The position numbers and the translations under genes were made by a program. The notes below the pieces were generated by a model. It saw only the letters and a list, made by a program, of their open reading frames with translations, did no database searches and had not been told where the DNA came from. From an uncultured bacterium (GTDB lineage: Bacteria > Bacillota > Clostridia > Peptostreptococcales > Anaerovoracaceae), in assembly GCA_905214195.1 (NCBI GenBank), contig CAJMLH010000031.1:1-27101 (forward strand): a stretch of 27,101 nucleotides of DNA. Direction: 5' to 3'. Below are positions 1 through 6,675 of the stretch, piece after piece. Every line of letters starts with the position of its first letter. Within the stretch, counting starts at the first letter, position 1.

Positions 1-6
1 GCGATT

Positions 7-46
7 AAAAGAAGAACCCGTAGGGCTAAGCCTTGCGGGTTCTTTT
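7..46 (+). terminator. Rho-independent terminator of an upstream gene
   Basis: GAACCCG at 14-20 pairs with CGGGTTC at 36-42, and GGC/GCC pairs further in. An A-run precedes the stem and TCTTTT follows it. The gene it ends lies outside the window. Confidence 0.85.
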
Positions 47-107
47 GGTATGTGTAAACCGGCAAAAGGGGTGGAGAATAGCTGTGACTGAAGCGTATGG
101 ACTCCTA

Positions 108-382
108 TTGGGTAAAATGTTTGCTGCCGTTGCGATACTTGTTGTCGGAAACTCGGATTTTTTGCAAAAATGCCAACAAACAGGTGTCTAAATTTGTCGA
201 AAGTAGTTTCCGGAGAGCTAAATGTTGGCAGATTTTCAAATAAAGGCTCAGAATGACAACATTTTAGTGGGAAAATGTTGTCAAAATTTCCTAAAATAAA
301 AGAAATGGCAACCGGGCGACATTTTATGACAAATTTCGCCACAAGGCAACACGGCTAAACCATAATTATGTTGTCTGAATCC
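108..382. repeat. Element A: non-coding self-complementary repeat, homologous to element B at 13118-13380
   Basis: No convincing gene lies between the terminator at 7-46 and position 645. The stretch is built from nested inverted repeats: outer arms AAATTTGTC (190-198) and GACAAATTT (328-336), middle arms TTGGCA (225-230) and TGGCAA (306-311, one mismatch), and a perfect core hairpin at 254-283. A second short hairpin, GGCGACATTT/AAATTTCGCC (315-324/331-340, one mismatch), overlaps the right arm. Words shared in the same order with element B are GTTGTCGGAA (141-150), GCCAACAAA (172-180), TTGGCAGATTTTC (225-237), CAACATTTT and AAAATGTTG (257-265, 272-280), GACAAATTTCGCC (328-340) and CATAATTATG (361-370). 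Family unknown. A decayed MITE-like element or a structured RNA both fit. Confidence 0.6.
254..283. other. Perfect 12-bp inverted repeat, core of element A
   Basis: TGACAACATTTT (254-265), loop AGTGGG, AAAATGTTGTCA (272-283). All 12 pairs match. No T-run follows, so it is not an intrinsic terminator. The inner nine bases of each arm recur in element B. Confidence 0.85.
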
Positions 383-416
383 GAAAAAACTACGATAACG
401 GGCAACAACTCACTTT

Positions 417-427
417 GGGTACAGCTC
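417..427 (+). repeat. GGGTACAGCTC word, shared with the left flank of element B
   Basis: GGGTACAGCTC here and GGGTACAGTTC at 13120-13130 differ by one base. A related TTGGGTA word opens element A at 108-114. This may be the start of a second, truncated unit or chance similarity. Confidence 0.3.
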
Positions 428-453
428 GGAGAGGCCATTGCCGATTTTATCTG

Positions 454-482
454 TTGACAAGCATTCCACATATTGATATGAT
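454..482 (+). promoter_or_regulatory. Sigma-A promoter for the 646-1014 gene
   Basis: TTGACA (454-459), 17-nt spacer, TATGAT (477-482). Transcription would start near 490 and give an untranslated leader of about 155 nt. The promoter lies just beyond element A. No second good promoter was seen before 646. Confidence 0.75.
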
Positions 483-645
483 ATTAACAAAGATTGGCAA
501 ATACAAAAAGGTTTCGTAAGAAATGACGAAAGTAAGGTGCTGCTTATGTGGAAAGAAAGCATGGACTCCGATTAAATGTTTTATAAGGTTCGAGCTCGTA
601 GATTGACAGAATTGAGTTGTTTGCGGAAGATTAAAGGGGGAACTT

Positions 646-1014
646 ATGGAAAACATTTTGGCAACTTTCTTGTTTTTTACGACAAACAGATGGGGTGTGA
701 TTTTCGTATTTTTCTGCTTGCTGATTGCAGGTATTGTGGTTGACAGACGACAAAAGAAAAAAGGAACGGCTGCGCCGGAAAAACCTGAACTTGATAAGGC
801 GGTAGCCTCTTATTCCGGAATGAATCCTGCACCGTGGCAAGAAAATGATGAAAATAACTCGAAAAAGAAAGGAAAGGTGGAGACCTTTTATACAGGAAAA
901 AATAAAAGATTATCCAACATGCGCACAATTATTTACAAAGAAGATAAAATAATGAAAGAGCGAAGTGAGAAAATAGCAGAAAGGGATTACAAAACATCCA
1001 AAGAAGATAAATAA
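646..1014 (+). CDS. Small single-pass membrane protein with long charged tail, function unknown
   Basis: 122 residues. The N-terminus carries one hydrophobic segment at about residues 15-33, followed by a basic stretch (DRRQKKKG), so an N-out, C-in orientation is likely. The remaining 90 residues are hydrophilic and rich in Lys and Glu, with no recognised domain. AAAGGGGG stands 6 nt before the ATG and supports this start. It is a single-gene unit between the promoter at 454 and the terminator at 1022. No family was recognised. Base and codon use look like the neighbours. Confidence 0.75.
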   Translation: MENILATFLFFTTNRWGVIFVFFCLLIAGIVVDRRQKKKGTAAPEKPELDKAVASYSGMNPAPWQENDENNSKKKGKVETFYTGKNKRLSNMRTIIYKEDKIMKERSEKIAERDYKTSKEDK

Positions 1015-1021
1015 GAAGATG

Positions 1022-1053
1022 AAATGCCGGCTTAAAATCAGCCGGCATTTTTC
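1022..1053 (+). terminator. Strong hairpin terminator, shared by convergent genes
   Basis: AAATGCCGGCT (1022-1032), 7-nt loop, AGCCGGCATTT (1040-1050), then TT. All 11 pairs match. The A/T flanks on both sides let it serve the plus gene ending at 1014 and the minus gene ending at 1094. Confidence 0.9.
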
Positions 1054-1093
1054 TGTATAGTTAAAGTAAATTTGACATAGAGTATATTATGAA

Positions 1094-1387
1094 TCATTCG
1101 TCGCTTTTATTCTCGTTATCACCCTGTTCGTTATTTTCCTTTTTCTTTCTGTCTCTTTCGTCGCTAAGGTCTATATATAAAAATATGCCGGCCAAAACTG
1201 CGACAGAAAGATTGATTATGATAAAACAATTAAGGGGGAAGTGAGATAGATAATATCCTATATCGGAATACCAATTTCCACTACGCCCATCAAAATAAGC
1301 AAAAAATTTGGTTAAAGGAATGCTCAGAACGGTAAAACTGCAACCGATAATTATGGAAACTATCAAGAATATTCTTTTGATGCTCAT
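1094..1387 (-). CDS. Small two-helix membrane protein, function unknown
   Basis: 97 residues. Hydrophobic segments at about 5-24 and 53-73 are joined by an aromatic loop (FFAYFDGRSGNWYSDIGYY). The C-terminus is a charged tail from about residue 76, rich in Lys, Asn, Asp and Glu. AAGGATGGTGA precedes the ATG at usual distance. A promoter fits at 1440-1467. No family was recognised. It is convergent with the 646-1014 membrane protein, and nothing in the context assigns a role. Confidence 0.7.
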   Translation of the reverse strand: MSIKRIFLIVSIIIGCSFTVLSIPLTKFFAYFDGRSGNWYSDIGYYLSHFPLNCFIIINLSVAVLAGIFLYIDLSDERDRKKKENNEQGDNENKSDE

Positions 1388-1439
1388 AAAATCACCATCC
1401 TTAAAAATAAAAATATTTAAGAAATAAGATTATAATAAT

Positions 1440-1467
1440 ATTATACAACAAAAAAATGACCTTACAA
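1440..1467 (-). promoter_or_regulatory. Candidate sigma-A promoter for the minus-strand 1094-1387 gene
   Basis: On the minus strand: TTGTAA (plus 1462-1467), 16-nt spacer, TATAAT (plus 1440-1445). The initiation point would be about 45-50 nt before the ATG. Confidence 0.6.
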
Positions 1468-1479
1468 TAAATTGACGCC

Positions 1480-1496
1480 AAGTATACAGTATACTT
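1480..1496. promoter_or_regulatory. Perfect 17-bp palindrome, operator-like
   Basis: AAGTATAC-A-GTATACTT, eight matching pairs about a single central base. It lies between the divergent promoters at 1440-1467 (minus) and 1585-1613 (plus), 13 bp upstream of the minus-strand -35. No regulator gene is adjacent. The rest of the 1388-1707 gap is A/T-rich, and I see only the two promoters there. Confidence 0.5.
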
Positions 1497-1584
1497 TGAA
1501 AATATATTAACAAGGATATTTCATTGGAGATTCATATCGACATTTAAGTAAATTTTCAAAAGTGGGATTTTATAGCAAATTTCA

Positions 1585-1613
1585 TTGACTTTGACTGATA
1601 AAAAGTTTAGTAT
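1585..1613 (+). promoter_or_regulatory. Sigma-A promoter of the aroD-like/ecf/trmB operon
   Basis: TTGACT (1585-1590), 17-nt spacer, TAGTAT (1608-1613). It leaves a leader of about 90 nt before the TTG start at 1708. Confidence 0.7.
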
Positions 1614-1707
1614 TATTCTGTTAGACTGTTTCAAAAAATCAGTTTGAAAAAAGAGATATATTGTCTTGTACCGAAAGATAAAATATTAAAGAAAAGGGGA
1701 AAATGAA

Positions 1708-2484
1708 TTGGGAAAGAAAGACAAGAGCAAAGAAAATAAAAAAGGTTTCAGGCTGTTTGGGAAGAAAAGAGCAAACAGAAAAGATAAAAAGAAAAACGAG
1801 AGACCCGAAATTTGCCTTTCGTTAAGTTGTACAAATATAGAAAGTCTAAAAGAACAAATCGAAGAATATAAGGATTGCTGCCAAATAGTGGAGTGGTGTG
1901 TTGACAGTACACTTGGCAGCGATGATTATACACAAGAAGAATTCAAGACTGTTTTGACAGAGATAAAGAAACTCTGCAAAGGAAAGAAATTGATTGTTGA
2001 CTACAAAGGCAATGAAGAAGTCGGCAACAGAATACAGAGATGGGCAATGGGAATTGCGGATATAATAGATATTGATGCAGACAATTCCCGGCTCAAGGAG
2101 ATGGTAAAAGAGGCTAAGCGTAAGAGAACCAAGACCTTGATTTCTTATCATGTTTTCGACAGAATGCCGTCAAGAGATGAAATTGCAACTCAATTTGTAA
2201 AGATGGAGAGAAACGGTGGAGATATCTTAAAGATTGCATGCTTTGCATCAAAAGAATCTGAAAGTTACGAAATACTTGAGGCAGCATGCTCATACACGCA
2301 GCTTGCAAACCATAAACCTATAGTGGCAATAGCTATGGGCGAAGAAGGTCAGGCAAGCCGTATATGTGCAGGTGATTTCGGTTCGGTTATAACTTATGCG
2401 TGCGGAAGCACACCGACTGCGCCGGGACAGTTTAATGCAAGAGATTTGAGCAGATATTTAGACATATATTATGAAAGAAGATAA
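1708..2484 (+). CDS. Type I 3-dehydroquinate dehydratase-like protein with basic N-terminal tail
   Basis: 258 residues. Type I enzymes dehydrate 3-dehydroquinate to 3-dehydroshikimate through a lysine Schiff base. The barrel spans about 33-258. Seen: Schiff-base Lys175 (DILKIA), general-base His148 (SYHVF), Arg218 (SRICAGDFGS) and Gln241 (TAPGQ), matching E. coli Lys170, His143, Arg213 and Gln236. Two usual substrate-contact arginines differ: the EWR motif is EWC (Cys64), and the TFR arginine is Lys100. Residues 1-32 are an extra Lys/Arg-rich tail (GKKDKSKENKK). Start is TTG with AAGGGG 9 nt upstream; the nearby ATG at 1703 is in another frame. No other shikimate genes are near. It may be a true AroD or a diverged paralogue, so no symbol is given. 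Confidence 0.8.
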   Translation: MGKKDKSKENKKGFRLFGKKRANRKDKKKNERPEICLSLSCTNIESLKEQIEEYKDCCQIVEWCVDSTLGSDDYTQEEFKTVLTEIKKLCKGKKLIVDYKGNEEVGNRIQRWAMGIADIIDIDADNSRLKEMVKEAKRKRTKTLISYHVFDRMPSRDEIATQFVKMERNGGDILKIACFASKESESYEILEAACSYTQLANHKPIVAIAMGEEGQASRICAGDFGSVITYACGSTPTAPGQFNARDLSRYLDIYYERR

Positions 2485-2485
2485 T

Positions 2486-3325
2486 ATGGACTCAATTATA
2501 AAAATTGAAAATTTAATATTTGAATATAAAAAGGACGATGGTGCTGAGGGAACGAAAGCCTTGAACAATATAAACCTAAATATAGAAAGCGGCAGTTTTA
2601 CTGCCATATTAGGCAAGAACGGCTCGGGCAAGTCCACTTTGGCAAAAAATCTTAACGGCCTGCTAATTCCGACCGAGGGTGTGATATATGTGAACGGCTT
2701 TGATACTGCCGACGATGAGCATATATGGGATGTCAGGCAGTCAGCCGGCATGGTTTTTCAGAACCCGGACAACCAGCTTGTATCGGCTATTGTTGAAGAC
2801 GATGTAGCATTCGGGCCGGAAAATTTAGGCATAGACCCGGCAGAAATCCGCAGAAGAGTGGACAAGGCTTTAGCAGATGTCAATATGGGAGAGTTTAGAG
2901 GAAAAGCGCCCCACTTACTTTCGGGCGGTCAAAAACAACGGATTGCCATAGCAGGCGTTGTTGCGATGAAACCTAAATGTATCATCTTTGACGAGCCGAC
3001 CGCTATGCTTGACCCTAAGGGGCGAAGCGAGATAATGAATATCATAAAAGAACTGCACGAGGAGGGTATAACAGTTGTACTCATAACTCACTTTATGGAA
3101 GAGGCCGTATATGCCGATAGAGTGATTATAATGCATGACGGAGAAGTTTTCCTCGACGGCACACCGCCGGAAGTGTTTGCTCAGGGTGATAAGGTTAAAT
3201 CGGTAAACCTTGATGTGCCCCTTGCAGTGGAACTTTCTGCAAAACTAAGAGAGCGGGGTATAGAAGTGCCTCAGAATATTATCGGAACAGAAGAGATGGT
3301 TGAATTTTTATGTCAATACAAGTAA
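2486..3325 (+). CDS. ecfA1: ECF transporter ATPase EcfA1 (CbiO family)
   Basis: 279 residues from this start. One of two cytoplasmic ATPases that, with EcfT, power uptake by interchangeable substrate-binding S-components (vitamins, metals). Seen in order: Walker A GKNGSGKST (43-51), Q-loop VFQNPDNQ with Gln92, signature LSGGQ (145-149), Walker B IIFDEP (166-171), switch His202. The ATG at 2486 has AGAAG 5 nt upstream and starts 1 nt after the previous stop. An in-frame ATG at 2471 would overlap the upstream gene by 14 nt and has no ribosome site; it is the alternative. The next gene overlaps its end by 16 nt. Confidence 0.93.
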   Translation: MDSIIKIENLIFEYKKDDGAEGTKALNNINLNIESGSFTAILGKNGSGKSTLAKNLNGLLIPTEGVIYVNGFDTADDEHIWDVRQSAGMVFQNPDNQLVSAIVEDDVAFGPENLGIDPAEIRRRVDKALADVNMGEFRGKAPHLLSGGQKQRIAIAGVVAMKPKCIIFDEPTAMLDPKGRSEIMNIIKELHEEGITVVLITHFMEEAVYADRVIIMHDGEVFLDGTPPEVFAQGDKVKSVNLDVPLAVELSAKLRERGIEVPQNIIGTEEMVEFLCQYK

Positions 3326-4179
3326 AAAACTTAAAGCATATATATGAAAAAGGAATGCCTACAGAGTCAGTGGCTCTCGAAAACATCAGTTTTGAAGTAA
3401 ATGACGGGGAATTCTTAGGGATAATAGGCCACACAGGCTCCGGTAAATCCACTCTGTTGCAGCACCTGAACGGACTTTTGAAGCCGGACGAGGGAAGCAT
3501 AATTATAGGAGATGTGGATATAACGGCGCCTAAGATTTCCATGGTTGAAATCAGAAAGAGAATAGGTCTTGTTTTTCAATATCCTGAGTACCAGCTATTT
3601 GAAGAAACTGTCGCAAAAGATGTGGCGTTTGGACCAAAGAATTTAGGACTTGATGAAGAGGAGATACAAGAGAGGGTCAAAGAAGCGATAGAGCTTGTGG
3701 GACTTGATTATGAAAAATTTAAGGACAAGTCTCCTTTTGAACTTTCGGGAGGTCAAAAAAGGAGAGTGGCAATAGCCGGAGTAATTGCAATGAGACCGGA
3801 GGTTTTAATTTTAGACGAGCCTACGGCAGGTCTTGACCCAAAAGCTCATAAAGATGTTCTTCATATGATAGAAGAAGTTCACCAAAAGACAGGAAATATA
3901 ACTATATTGGTTTCTCACAATATGGCTGATATAGCAAGATTGTCCGACAAGATATTGGTGATAGACAGCGGTCGTATGGTTGCGATAGGTACTCCTAAAG
4001 AAGTGTTTTCTCACAGAGAAGAGCTGGCAGAGGTTGGCCTTGACTTGCCGCCTGTTACACAGCTGACAGAGGAGCTGAGACATCGGGGGATAAACATACC
4101 TGAGACTATATTGTCTATTGACGATGCGGCCGATGCGATAGCAGAATATTTAAGAAATAAAGGGAATGAAAAATGCTAA
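3310..4179 (+). CDS. ecfA2: ECF transporter ATPase EcfA2
   Basis: 289 residues. Second ATPase of the heterodimer with EcfA1. Walker A GHTGSGKST (40-48), Q-loop Gln90 followed by the YPEYQLF stretch typical of EcfA2, signature LSGGQ (145-149), Walker B LILDEP (166-171) with the AGLDP D-loop, switch His203. The start overlaps ecfA1 by 16 nt and has only a weak ribosome site, so translational coupling is likely. The C-terminal 60 residues after the ATPase core carry the extra domain usual in this family. It overlaps ecfT by 7 nt. Confidence 0.94.
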   Translation: MSIQVKNLKHIYEKGMPTESVALENISFEVNDGEFLGIIGHTGSGKSTLLQHLNGLLKPDEGSIIIGDVDITAPKISMVEIRKRIGLVFQYPEYQLFEETVAKDVAFGPKNLGLDEEEIQERVKEAIELVGLDYEKFKDKSPFELSGGQKRRVAIAGVIAMRPEVLILDEPTAGLDPKAHKDVLHMIEEVHQKTGNITILVSHNMADIARLSDKILVIDSGRMVAIGTPKEVFSHREELAEVGLDLPPVTQLTEELRHRGINIPETILSIDDAADAIAEYLRNKGNEKC

Positions 4180-4973
4180 GAGATATAACTCTCGGACAGT
4201 ATTTTCCGGGCAATTCACAGATACACAAGCTTGACCCGAGAATAAAGATAATAGCAACACTTGCTTTTATTATAGAACTGTTCATAGTAGACAATTTTAT
4301 AGGGTTTTTGATAGCAGGCGCAGTATTGGGAATCATTATTGCTGTTTCAAAGGTGCCGGTTAGCTATATAATGCGAGGACTTAAGCCTATTTTGCTGATT
4401 CTCATTTTCACCTTTGCCCTCAATATATTTATGGTTGACGGACATATTTTATGGCAGTGGAAATTCCTCAAGATAACAGAAGAGGGTCTTGAGGTTGCCG
4501 TATTTATGGCTATCAGGCTTGTGCTTCTTCTCATGGGATCATCAATGCTGACTCTGTGTACAAGACCTTTGGCATTGACAGATGGTATTGAGAGGCTGCT
4601 CTCTCCGTTTAAAAAAATAGGACTTCCTGCTCACGACATAGCTATGATGATGACTATAGCACTTAGGTTTATTCCGACTCTGCTTGAAGAGGCTGACAAG
4701 ATAATGAAAGCACAGCAAGCAAGAGGTGCTGATTTTGAATCGGGGAGCTTGATGCAAAGAGCCAAGAGTCTTATTCCAATTCTGGTTCCTCTCTTTGTGG
4801 GAGCGTTCAGAATTGCACAGGATTTGGCGATGGCTATGGAAGCAAGATGTTACAGGGGCGGCGAGAATCGCACCCGTATGCACGAAATGAAATTTAAGAA
4901 GAGGGATTATGTTTCTATGGTTTTGATGGTCGTATTTTTGGCAGTAATAATCATAGAATCGCAATTATTGTAA
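4173..4973 (+). CDS. ecfT: ECF transporter transmembrane coupling protein EcfT
   Basis: 266 residues. Integral membrane scaffold that couples EcfA1/EcfA2 to S-components. Hydrophobic segments at about 25-40, 43-59, 70-90, 107-128 and 245-263. Two cytoplasmic coupling-helix motifs are present: Ala-Arg-Gly at 183-185 (QQARGADFESG), and a second with Cys for Gly, Ala-Arg-Cys at 224-226 (MEARCYRGG). These are the grooves that contact the ATPases. No S-component gene is in the window, so this is a group II (shared) module. The start overlaps ecfA2. Confidence 0.92.
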   Translation: MLRDITLGQYFPGNSQIHKLDPRIKIIATLAFIIELFIVDNFIGFLIAGAVLGIIIAVSKVPVSYIMRGLKPILLILIFTFALNIFMVDGHILWQWKFLKITEEGLEVAVFMAIRLVLLLMGSSMLTLCTRPLALTDGIERLLSPFKKIGLPAHDIAMMMTIALRFIPTLLEEADKIMKAQQARGADFESGSLMQRAKSLIPILVPLFVGAFRIAQDLAMAMEARCYRGGENRTRMHEMKFKKRDYVSMVLMVVFLAVIIIESQLL

Positions 4974-4974
4974 A

Positions 4975-5610
4975 ATGAGACAGAGAAATATAAAGAACCT
5001 TGATGAAAAGCTGAAGCAGAATTCAGCTTTTCTTGTAGAAAATCCTAAAGCATGTAAAGGCAACTGGGCGAGAGTTTTCGGAAATGAAAATCCGATATTT
5101 CTGGAAATAGGCTGCGGAAAAGGACAGTTCATAATAAAAAGAGCTATAGATTGTCCACAGGCCAATTATATAGCAATTGAGGGACAGAGTAATGTTGCGC
5201 TTCGTGCTCTCGAAAAGGCGCAGGAGCATAAGCTTGAAAACCTTAGAATATTCATAGATTATGTAAATGATTTGAGCGAATATTTTGAGGACGGAGAACT
5301 TGCCGGAATATATTTGAATTTCAGCGACCCTTGGCCTAAAGCTCGCCACTTTAAAAGGAGACTTACATACAGAGAAAGGCTGTTGAACTATAAAAAAGTT
5401 ATAGCCGCAGACGGGTATATAGAGTTTAAAACCGACAACGATGGATTGTATGAGTTTTCACTGGAAGAGATAAAAGAAGCAGGGCTTGATATAGTCTCGG
5501 CAACTCGTGATTTACACAATAGCTCCATAGACTCAAAAGATTTCACTACAGAATATGAGGACAGGTTCTCCTCGGCAGGAAAAAATATAAATTTCGTAAA
5601 ATTCAGATAA
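4975..5610 (+). CDS. trmB: tRNA (guanine-N7-)-methyltransferase
   Basis: 211 residues, the usual size for bacterial TrmB. It uses S-adenosylmethionine to form m7G46 in the tRNA variable loop. The SAM-binding loop is LEIGCGKG (43-50). The family signature is SDPWPKARH (117-125). KTDN (152-155) and TEYEDRF (192-198) form the rest of the guanine and SAM pocket. The ATG lies one base after the ecfT stop with no clear ribosome site, so translation is probably coupled. In Bacillus subtilis the gene after ecfT is truA; here a different tRNA-modification gene takes that place. Confidence 0.95.
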   Translation: MRQRNIKNLDEKLKQNSAFLVENPKACKGNWARVFGNENPIFLEIGCGKGQFIIKRAIDCPQANYIAIEGQSNVALRALEKAQEHKLENLRIFIDYVNDLSEYFEDGELAGIYLNFSDPWPKARHFKRRLTYRERLLNYKKVIAADGYIEFKTDNDGLYEFSLEEIKEAGLDIVSATRDLHNSSIDSKDFTTEYEDRFSSAGKNINFVKFR

Positions 5611-5679
5611 GCTTGTTGCAATTGCAGCAAATATGTAGTCATATTCTTAATATAGGCATAGCCCAATAAGAGGATAACC

Positions 5680-5802
5680 ATGAAAAGAAAAGTTGTAATT
5701 TCAATAATAGTTATAATTTCATTTATTACAGTGTTAGCTTGCGGAAATGCCTTATTGAAAAAATTTCAAGAAAAAGCTGAGTATTTCGACTTACTGACTT
5801 AG
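5680..5802 (+). CDS. 40-residue lipoprotein-like peptide
   Basis: A very short gene. It begins MKRKVVISIIVIISFITV: three basic residues, then an uninterrupted hydrophobic run. LACG follows, which fits a lipobox with Cys at residue 21. If cleaved, the mature lipopeptide would be 20 residues (CGNALLKKFQEK onward), mildly amphipathic. AGAGGA stands 5 nt before the ATG. It lies 69 nt after trmB and just before the operon terminator at 5809, as expected for a translated last gene. No homologue was recognised. The alternative is a simple single-pass membrane peptide. Confidence 0.55.
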   Translation: MKRKVVISIIVIISFITVLACGNALLKKFQEKAEYFDLLT

Positions 5803-5808
5803 CAGACG

Positions 5809-5866
5809 AAAGGACTGAAAGCGTACGATTGCAAGACGGCTTGCAAAAGGCATTTCAGTCCTTTTT
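5809..5866 (+). terminator. Two-tier hairpin terminator of the ecf-trmB operon
   Basis: Outer stem AAAGGACTGAAA (5809-5820) with TTTCAGTCCTTT (5853-5864), all 12 pairs, running into a T-run. A second stem, TTGCAAG/CTTGCAA (5829-5835/5840-5846), is nested inside. It lies between convergent genes and may also stop the minus-strand gene ending at 5871. Confidence 0.88.
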
Positions 5867-5870
5867 GATG

Positions 5871-6548
5871 TTAAAAAGTTATATAGTCCGCAGGATTTAC
5901 ATACGCTCCGCCCTTAAGCATTTCAAAGTGCAGATGAGCCGGCTCCAGAGCTTCAAACAGACCTGTGGAACCGACGCCGCCGATTATTTGACCGGCAGTT
6001 ACAGTGTCGCCTGCTTCGACCATTTCATCAGTAGAAAGATTTGAATATATGGTTATAATGTCATCTGCATGGGTAATCTCTATGGAAAGTCCGTAGCGGT
6101 CATCCTCATAAACAGCAGTAACCGTTCCGTCAGCCACCGCAAGCACCTGAGTATCTTCGGGGGCTTCTATATCAATACCGCAGTGAGTCATGTACTGGTC
6201 AAGAGTTACTGAGTATATCAATTTATCCATGGAATACGGATTTGTTACGGCAGCCTGTTCTGATTTTACGGGATTTATAAATTCAGAAACACCCTTTTCG
6301 TTATCCCGACTGTCTATAGTTGGAATATCGGAAGACGCTTCCTTTGAAGTGTCGGGTGCAGGCATATCGTTCTCAGCGGGCCCATCAGTATTGGTGTTCT
6401 CAGAGACGGGCAGGTCTGAATCTTTACCATTGATTTTATCTATATTTGATTTTAAAGTAAAAATCGAGGTCAGAGCTATTACGCAAAATGCCAATATCAG
6501 AACAATTGCAACCTTATCTTTATCCTTTTTCTTTTGTGCTTGACGCAT
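5871..6548 (-). CDS. spoIIQ: SpoIIQ-like membrane-anchored M23 (LytM) peptidase
   Basis: 225 residues. One membrane helix at about 13-31 after a Lys-rich start, an acidic Ser/Asp/Pro linker (about 40-90), then a LytM domain (about 105-225). SpoIIQ sits in the forespore membrane and binds SpoIIIAH across the intermembrane space during engulfment. All zinc and catalytic positions are present: His122-x3-Asp126, His160, and His205-Leu-His207. B. subtilis SpoIIQ is degenerate there, while clostridial forms keep a metal site. The text before the domain (LIYSVTLDQYMTHCGIDI region) resembles clostridial SpoIIQ. GGAGGTG precedes the ATG at 6548. A non-sporulation M23 endopeptidase remains possible. 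Confidence 0.72.
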   Translation of the reverse strand: MRQAQKKKDKDKVAIVLILAFCVIALTSIFTLKSNIDKINGKDSDLPVSENTNTDGPAENDMPAPDTSKEASSDIPTIDSRDNEKGVSEFINPVKSEQAAVTNPYSMDKLIYSVTLDQYMTHCGIDIEAPEDTQVLAVADGTVTAVYEDDRYGLSIEITHADDIITIYSNLSTDEMVEAGDTVTAGQIIGGVGSTGLFEALEPAHLHFEMLKGGAYVNPADYITF

Positions 6549-6570
6549 ATTTTCACCTCCAGTTATAGAT

Positions 6571-6599
6571 ATTGTTTGCCGAAATTCGTGATTTCATAC
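6571..6599 (-). promoter_or_regulatory. Possible forespore sigma (SigF/SigG-like) promoter of the SpoIIQ-like gene
   Basis: On the minus strand: GTATG (plus 6595-6599), 14 nt, GGCAAACAAT (plus 6571-6580). This loosely resembles the GYATA / GGnnAnA pattern of forespore sigma factors, with mismatches or a one-base offset in the -10. Weak support. Confidence 0.3.
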
Positions 6600-6675
6600 A
6601 AAGTTAATTAAAGAAAGGCTTTAATTATTTTTGCGCAATTTTTGCTATATCCGTATGGAATAAATAAGATGAATA

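Noticed and set aside
84..191. 35-codon GTG-start frame with GGTGGAG upstream, overlapping element A
   Set aside because: The homologous stretch in element B has a stop in the matching frame (after the GTTGTC word), so coding is not conserved. The frame also runs into the palindrome arms.
108..427. CRISPR array
   Set aside because: The repeats are few, diverged and palindromic, not regular with unique spacers, and no cas gene is present.
1703..1705. ATG as start of the AroD-like gene
   Set aside because: Out of frame with the long reading frame; the TTG at 1708 is in frame and correctly spaced from AAGGGG.
6190..6543. Plus-strand frame opposite the SpoIIQ-like gene
   Set aside because: Antisense shadow of a gene with clear domain content; no ribosome site.
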